Source of the DNA: Sinosporangium album
GTDB taxonomy: Bacteria; Actinomycetota; Actinomycetes; Streptosporangiales; Streptosporangiaceae
Assembly (NCBI RefSeq): GCF_900100605.1
Contig: NZ_FNCN01000012.1
Span: 97,636 to 161,635 of the forward strand
Direction of reading: 5' to 3'
DNA: 64,000 nt
Both the position numbers and the translations under genes were made by a program. Every line of letters begins with the position of its first letter. Within the stretch, counting starts at the first letter, position 1. Below are positions 59,631 to 64,000 of the stretch, piece by piece. A model generated the notes under the pieces. That model saw nothing but the letters and a program-made list of their open reading frames with translations. It made no database searches and was not told the origin of the DNA.

Positions 59631-60572
59631 GTGACCAGCGTGTCGTCGTCTGCTCGGGTGATCTTCCTTGGCGGCTTGGGGCGCAGCGGCACCACGCTCC
59701 TTGAGCGCCTGCTCGGCGAGGTGCCCGGCGTCACCGCGCTCGGCGAGGTGGTCCACCTGTGGGCCCGAGGCGTCGTGGCCGACGAGAGCTGCGGCTGCGG
59801 CGAGCCGTTCAGCCGGTGCCCGTTCTGGAAGGACGTCGGAGACCGCGCCTTCGGTGGATGGCCCCCCGAGCTGGCCGCGCATGTCGCCGCCCTGCGCGAC
59901 CGCGTCGACCGCACCCGCCGCATTCCCGCTCTCGCCCGCGCGGTCCGCACCCGGCCCCCTGCGGGCGGCCTGGCCGATTACACCTGGGTCTACCGCCGCC
60001 TCTACGACGCGGCGAGCGCGGCCTCGGGGGGTTCGGTGGTGATCGATTCGAGCAAGCACGCCTCCCTCGCCTACTGCCTGGCCGCCGGAGGGCTCGACGT
60101 CCACGTGGTCCAGGTCGTGCGCGACCCGCGCGCCGTCGCCCACTCCTGGCACCGCCGCGTGGCCAGGCCCGAGGACGGCACGCCGATGATGCGCTGGGCC
60201 CCCGCACGCACCTCGCTCCACTGGGCCGCCCAGAACCTCTCCCTCGAACTCCTCGCCCGGTGCGGCGTGCCCGTCACGCGGGTGCGTTACGAAGACCTCG
60301 TCGAAGCGCCCCGCGAGGCCGTCGGCGGCCTCGCCGCGACCCTCGGCCTGCCGACCGGACCCGGCTCCCTGGACTTCATCGGCGACGGCAGGGCCCGCCT
60401 GTCCGTCGCGCACACCGCTTCCGGCAACCCGATGCGCTTCGCCGTCGGGCCCCTCCCGCTCACCCCGGACGATCGCTGGCGCACCTCGCTCGTCCGACGC
60501 CACCGCCGCACCGTGACGGCGCTCACGTGGCCGCTGATGGCCCGCTACGGCTACGGGGAGGGCGCCGCGTGA
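59631..60572 (+). CDS. PAPS-dependent sulfotransferase
   Basis: The 313-aa sulfotransferase has the 5'-phosphosulfate-binding loop FLGGLGRSGTTLLERLL at the N-terminus and the 3'-phosphate motif VVRDPRAVAHSWHRR in the middle; VRYEDLVEAPREAV follows as in family members. It would transfer sulfate from PAPS to a sugar or lipid hydroxyl. GTG 59631 has GGTGGGGGG 8 nt upstream; GTG 59604 is an alternative. Its stop overlaps the GT2 start (GTGA). Proximity to cysQ-cysD-cysN points to a dedicated sulfation function. Confidence 0.88.
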   Translation: MTSVSSSARVIFLGGLGRSGTTLLERLLGEVPGVTALGEVVHLWARGVVADESCGCGEPFSRCPFWKDVGDRAFGGWPPELAAHVAALRDRVDRTRRIPALARAVRTRPPAGGLADYTWVYRRLYDAASAASGGSVVIDSSKHASLAYCLAAGGLDVHVVQVVRDPRAVAHSWHRRVARPEDGTPMMRWAPARTSLHWAAQNLSLELLARCGVPVTRVRYEDLVEAPREAVGGLAATLGLPTGPGSLDFIGDGRARLSVAHTASGNPMRFAVGPLPLTPDDRWRTSLVRRHRRTVTALTWPLMARYGYGEGAA

Positions 60573-61543
60573 GCCCCTCCGCCGATATCGCGAGCCCCTC
60601 CGTCGGCGTCGTGATCCCCACCGACGGCGGACGCCCCGAGGCGCTCGCCCGGGCCCTGCGCGCCGTGTCCGCCCAGGACTACCCCGGCAGCGTCGAAGTG
60701 ATCGTGGTCGTCGACGGCGGACCGGTGGCCGACGTCGCCGAACAGGTGGCCGACGTGATCGCCCCGGCGCGGCCCCTCACCCCGCGTCCCACCGCTGAGG
60801 GCACGCCGGACGCGCCGCTCGTGCGGGTCCTGCCGAACCGGCGGCGCCCCGGCCTCCCCGGGGCACGCAACACCGGCATCGAGGCGCTCTCCACCGACCT
60901 GGTGGCGTTCTGCGACGACGACGACGAATGGCTGCCCGGCAAACTGGACGCCCAGGTGTCCGCCCTCGCGGCCGAACCGGGGGCCGTGTTCGCCAGCTGC
61001 GCCATCGAGGTGGCCTACGGCTCGCGCCGGGTCCCGAGGCACGCCGGCACCGCGAGGGTCACCCGCGCGCACCTCGTCCGCTCCCGCATGGTGATGGTGC
61101 ACTCGTCGACGTTCCTGTTCCGCCGGGGCTCCCTGCGGGTGGATGAGAGCGCTCCCGCGGGCCAGAACGAGGACTGGGACCTCGCGCTGCGCGCCGCGGG
61201 CCTGCGGCCCATCGTCAACGTGGACTCGCCGCTCGTGCGCGTCCACTGGGGGGCTTCGCACTATGTGGCCCGCTGGGCCGATCGCATCGCCGGGCTCGAG
61301 TGGATGCTCGCCCGGCATCCGGAACTGACCGTGGATCCGCGCGGCGCGGCGCGGATCTACGGTCAGCTCGCCTTCCACCACGCCGCGCTCGGCCATCGCC
61401 GCGAAGCCGGCAGGTGGGCCTGGCGGGCGTTCGCCGCGCGGCGCGCCGAACCGAGGGCGCCCATAGCGCTCGCCGTGGCGGCGCGGCTGGTCCCGGCGCG
61501 CACCGTCGTCAGCCTCCTCCACACCCGCGGGCACGGCATCTGA
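60569..61543 (+). CDS. GT2-family glycosyltransferase
   Basis: The 324-aa GT-A enzyme: VGVVIPTDGGRPEALARALR, IVVVDGG, GLPGARNTGIEAL, the metal motif CDDDDEWLPGKL, and the acceptor-side ENWD-like QNEDWDLALR. No membrane segment is visible, so it works on a cytoplasmic lipid-linked acceptor. GTG overlaps the sulfotransferase stop, and its own stop overlaps the WecG-type ATG (TGATG), so all three are translated in a coupled way. Confidence 0.88.
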   Translation: MSPSADIASPSVGVVIPTDGGRPEALARALRAVSAQDYPGSVEVIVVVDGGPVADVAEQVADVIAPARPLTPRPTAEGTPDAPLVRVLPNRRRPGLPGARNTGIEALSTDLVAFCDDDDEWLPGKLDAQVSALAAEPGAVFASCAIEVAYGSRRVPRHAGTARVTRAHLVRSRMVMVHSSTFLFRRGSLRVDESAPAGQNEDWDLALRAAGLRPIVNVDSPLVRVHWGASHYVARWADRIAGLEWMLARHPELTVDPRGAARIYGQLAFHHAALGHRREAGRWAWRAFAARRAEPRAPIALAVAARLVPARTVVSLLHTRGHGI

Positions 61544-62418
61544 TGAGCCCGTCCGCCTCCGGGGCAGCCCCCGCCGCCGACGTCCCCCCGGCGGCCGTGC
61601 CGCCGCGTCCCGGGCCGGGAAGGGTCGAGGTCGCGGGGGTATGGGTCGACGCCCTGACGGAGGGCGAGGTGGTGGAGCGGGTGGCCGCCGCCGCGCGGGC
61701 GGGGCGCGGCGGGCACATCGTGACGCCGAACGTCGACATCTGCCGGGCCGCCGCCCGTGACGCGGCGGTCCGCGCGCTGGTGGCGAGGGCCGACATCGCG
61801 GTGGCGGACGGCATGCCGCTCGTGTGGGCGAGCAGGCTGCTCGGCAGCGCGCTTCCCGAGCGGGTGACGGGGGCCGACCTGATCTGGTCGCTGTCGGCGA
61901 TGGCCGCGGCCGAAGCCCTACCGGTATACCTGCTGGGCGGCCCCCCGGGAGTGGTGGAGCACGCGGCCGAGGTGCTGAGCGCGCGGAGCCCGGGGCTGGT
62001 GGTGGCCGGGGTGTCGGCTCCGCCGTACGGGTTCGAGAGCAGCGCGGAGGGCGTCGCGGAGGTGCGGGAGGCGCTGGTGGCGGCGGCTCCCCGGCTTGTG
62101 TTCGTGGGGCTCGGGTTCCCCAAGCAGGACCGGCTGATCGCCGAGCTGCGGGAGTGCATGCCGGGCGTCTGGTTCGTCGGGTGCGGGGCGGCGATCGCGT
62201 TCACGGCGGGAGCCGTACGGCGGGCGCCCGAGTGGATGCGCGACGCCGGGCTGGAGTGGCTGTTCCGGCTGATCAGTGAGCCGGGGCGGCTGGCGCGGCG
62301 CTACCTGGTGGACGATCTGCCGTTCGCGCTCCGCCTGCTGGCGATGTGCCTGCTCAGCCGGGTGCGCCGCCGGGTGGTGCGGGGGCGGCGCGGAGAGCTC
62401 GCGCGAGGCCGGGGGTAA
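61543..62418 (+). CDS. WecG/TagA/CpsF-family glycosyltransferase (GT26)
   Basis: A 291-aa enzyme with a Pro/Ala-rich leader, then VEVAGVWVDALTEGEVVERV, VTPNVDICRAAARD, ADGMPLVWASRLLG, ERVTGADLIWSL, VYLLGGPPGVVE and GFPKQDRLIAEL, the ordered motifs of GT26 enzymes that add ManNAc-type sugars to lipid-linked intermediates. RAPEWMRDAGLEWLFRLISE near the C-terminus is diagnostic. A plausible second step after the PGT-primed lipid. Confidence 0.92.
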   Translation: MSPSASGAAPAADVPPAAVPPRPGPGRVEVAGVWVDALTEGEVVERVAAAARAGRGGHIVTPNVDICRAAARDAAVRALVARADIAVADGMPLVWASRLLGSALPERVTGADLIWSLSAMAAAEALPVYLLGGPPGVVEHAAEVLSARSPGLVVAGVSAPPYGFESSAEGVAEVREALVAAAPRLVFVGLGFPKQDRLIAELRECMPGVWFVGCGAAIAFTAGAVRRAPEWMRDAGLEWLFRLISEPGRLARRYLVDDLPFALRLLAMCLLSRVRRRVVRGRRGELARGRG

Positions 62419-62446
62419 CGGCCGCCGCGCTCACGCCCCCGCAAGG

Positions 62447-63370
62447 TCAGACGCGGGGTTCGGCGCCGGTGAGGGCCCGGACCCTGGCGATCTCCTCCGG
62501 CGTGAGCCTGTCGGCGTAGGTCGTGAGGGCCTGGCGGGAGTCCATGGGCCGATAGGCCGTGCGGGACAGGCCCGACCAGGCGAAACCCCGTCGTTCCCGG
62601 TGCGAGGCGGAGCCCGTGCAGGCGCGTCTGACGCGCCGCTCCGCCGCGGGCGACCAGGTCAGCCCGCACCAGTCGTAGAGGCGCCGGAAGGCGTTCACCG
62701 GGTCGGCCGCCAGGTCTTCGTAGCGGACGCGCAGGATGCCAGGATGCCGGGCCGCGAGGCGCGCGGCGAGGGTGTCGGCCAGCCGCCAGAGCGCGGCGAT
62801 CTTCACGAGGCGGTCCTGCTCGTCGATCAACGACCACACCCCGTGGACCTCGGGGTGATCCCGCAGAAGCAGCGGCTGTTCGAGGAGCTCGCGGAAGTGC
62901 ACCGTCCACCCGAGCCGCCACCAGCTCCCCACGAGCGAGACCGGGTCGCGGGTGAGCAGGATCACCCGGCATCCCAGCCGCTCGGCGAACCAGCCGGCCG
63001 ACAGCACCGCGAAGGGGTCGTCGAGCAGCGCGCGTCGCCCGGCGAGGCGGCCGAGGGTGAAGGCGGTGCCGTACCGCGCCGTGCGGGCCAGGTCGTAGAG
63101 CGAGTGGTTGCGGCGGAGTTCGGGAAGAAGGTGGTATTTGAGGGCGACGGTGTCCTGGAAGGCGGGAAGCCAGGTCTCGTCCTGGTCCGGGCTGATGTAT
63201 TGGAAGCGGTGGGTGACCTCGGCCTTGAGCACGCCCGGGCAGAGGCCGGGCGGGTGCTGGGGGTTGAGCGGCTCGTTGACGTAGACGACCTCGCCGCCGG
63301 CGGCGAGCATCTTGCCGGTCCAGCTTGTGCCGCTGCGCGGCAGGCCGGTGACGAGGATCGGCGCGTTCAT
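62447..63370 (-). CDS. Sulfotransferase (second, P-loop type)
   Basis: The 307-aa protein starts MNAPILVTGLPRSGTSWTGK, containing the 5'-PSB loop LPRSGTSWTGKML, and has RVILLTRDPVSLVGSWWRLG as 3'-phosphate region and VRYEDLAADPVNAFRRLYDW. It is distinct in sequence from the first sulfotransferase. ATG overlaps the flippase stop by 4 bp (ATGA), so it follows the flippase in a minus-strand operon convergent with the GT operon. It may sulfate the same glycan at another position. Confidence 0.87.
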   Translation of the reverse strand: MNAPILVTGLPRSGTSWTGKMLAAGGEVVYVNEPLNPQHPPGLCPGVLKAEVTHRFQYISPDQDETWLPAFQDTVALKYHLLPELRRNHSLYDLARTARYGTAFTLGRLAGRRALLDDPFAVLSAGWFAERLGCRVILLTRDPVSLVGSWWRLGWTVHFRELLEQPLLLRDHPEVHGVWSLIDEQDRLVKIAALWRLADTLAARLAARHPGILRVRYEDLAADPVNAFRRLYDWCGLTWSPAAERRVRRACTGSASHRERRGFAWSGLSRTAYRPMDSRQALTTYADRLTPEEIARVRALTGAEPRV

Positions 63371-64000
63371 CGGGCCCCCTGGGAGAGGGGGAGCGGAAAG
63401 GGGCGCAAGCCGTACAGGCGGTGGATGCGCACGAGGGGGAGGAGGTTTTTGACCAGCATGCCGCCCGACCAGCCCAGGGCGGCCCCGAGGGCGCCGTAGG
63501 CGGGGACGAGGAGGACGTCCAGGGCCACGGTGACGGCGATGGCGAGCAGGAGATTCACCATGCTTGAGGTGGTGTGTCCTGCGGCGGTGAGCACGACGTC
63601 GGCCATGCCGCACGCGGTGGCCAGCATCATGGTCCCCGACAGCACCAGCGCCACGGGCGCGCCCGCCGTATACGTCATGCCGAACACCCGCAGGATCACC
63701 GGGGCGAACGCCGCGTAGCCCAGCCAGATCGGCCAGGTCAGCAGCACCAGCCACCGCGTGGACGCCTGGTAGATCTCTCGCGTGCCGTCCAGATCGCCGC
63801 CGGCCAGCGTGCGCACCAGCCGGGGTTGCGCCGCCTGGGCGAGGCCGCGGCCCGCGAGCTGCCCGACGACCTTGAAACGCGTGGCGGCCGTATAGACCGC
63901 GGCCTCCACCGGGCCCGCCAGCATGGCCACGATCACGACGTCCATGCGCTGGAACACCGCCTGCACCGCCCCCGCCACCGACCGCGGCGCGGTGTGCCGC
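63367..64000 (-). CDS. Wzx/MATE-like polysaccharide flippase, C-terminal part (cut by window edge)
   Basis: Over 200 residues are visible, open to the right edge: repeated hydrophobic helices (MDVVIVAMLAGPVEAAVYTA; TWPIWLGYAAFAPVILRVFG; ALVLSGTMMLATACGMADVV; LLLAIAVTVALDVLLVPAYG) with AAVYTAATRFKVVGQLAGRG and GMTYTAGAPVALVLSG, the pattern of MurJ/Wzx-type oligosaccharide flippases. It would move the lipid-linked repeat unit across the membrane. The start lies outside the window. Confidence 0.85.
   Translation of the reverse strand, partial: RHTAPRSVAGAVQAVFQRMDVVIVAMLAGPVEAAVYTAATRFKVVGQLAGRGLAQAAQPRLVRTLAGGDLDGTREIYQASTRWLVLLTWPIWLGYAAFAPVILRVFGMTYTAGAPVALVLSGTMMLATACGMADVVLTAAGHTTSSMVNLLLAIAVTVALDVLLVPAYGALGAALGWSGGMLVKNLLPLVRIHRLYGLRPFPLPLSQGAR

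Overview
The window is actinobacterial chromosome, strongly GC-rich with GC3-biased codons and many GTG starts, carrying the structural half of a visibly less GC-rich siphovirus-type prophage at its left side. The gene order pmt/rsmI, metG, tatD, rsmA, ispE, then glmU, prs, rplY, pth, with tRNA-Gln before glmU and mutT1 next to ppk1, parallels the mycobacterial Rv1002c-Rv1018c and Rv2984-Rv2985 neighbourhoods. A filamentous actinomycete, possibly Streptosporangiales, is my inference; no marker here settles the genus.

Region 1 (1-21980): an IS630-type transposase end abuts, by 2 bp, the lysin of a prophage. Almost all prophage genes lie on the minus strand and read, from right to left: serine integrase, HNH nuclease, small terminase, an Acb2/Tad1-hairpin-like anti-defence frame, six tRNA genes with small genes between them, large terminase, portal, scaffold, capsid, head-tail connectors, tail terminator, tail tube, a frameshifted tail-chaperone pair, tape measure, distal tail proteins, two paralogous tail appendages, an XhlA-like protein and a CHAP endolysin. 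A short plus-strand leaderless/HTH operon faces the integrase. The right attachment junction cuts a host SDR-type epimerase gene. The replication/immunity half and the left attachment site are not in the window. The most unusual observation is that about ten prophage genes, including portal, major capsid, tail tube and tape measure, have no ATG/GTG/TTG where family N-termini and Shine-Dalgarno spacing place the start. They instead have CTG, ACG or ATA, each one base from ATG.

Region 2 (22-35 kb): a protein of unknown function, protein O-mannosyltransferase (pmt), rsmI, a second membrane glycosyltransferase, a DPM1-like GT2, metG, tatD, rsmA, a DUF7144 membrane protein, and decaying HAD and NUDIX remnants.

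Region 3 (35-50 kb): an NlpC/P60 cell-wall hydrolase behind two perfect DnaA boxes, ispE followed by a folded element resembling an IS605-type right end, DUF3817, an ABC-F ATPase, DUF1801, a MarR regulator beside a broken methyltransferase gene, a CYTH-CHAD protein, mutT1-ppk1 (nucleotide sanitation and polyphosphate), and a TetR regulator with a long charged coiled coil downstream of a fatty-acid desaturase.

Region 4 (50-64 kb): tRNA-Gln, glmU-prs-rplY-pth, then a surface-glycan locus: an initiating phosphoglycosyltransferase, cysQ, cysD, cysN, two sulfotransferases, a GT2, a WecG/TagA-type transferase and a Wzx-like flippase. Phosphoglycosyl priming, sulfate activation, PAP recycling and sulfotransferases together suggest synthesis of a sulfated glycan. 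A 24-bp tandem repeat forms its own small ORF between cysD and cysN.
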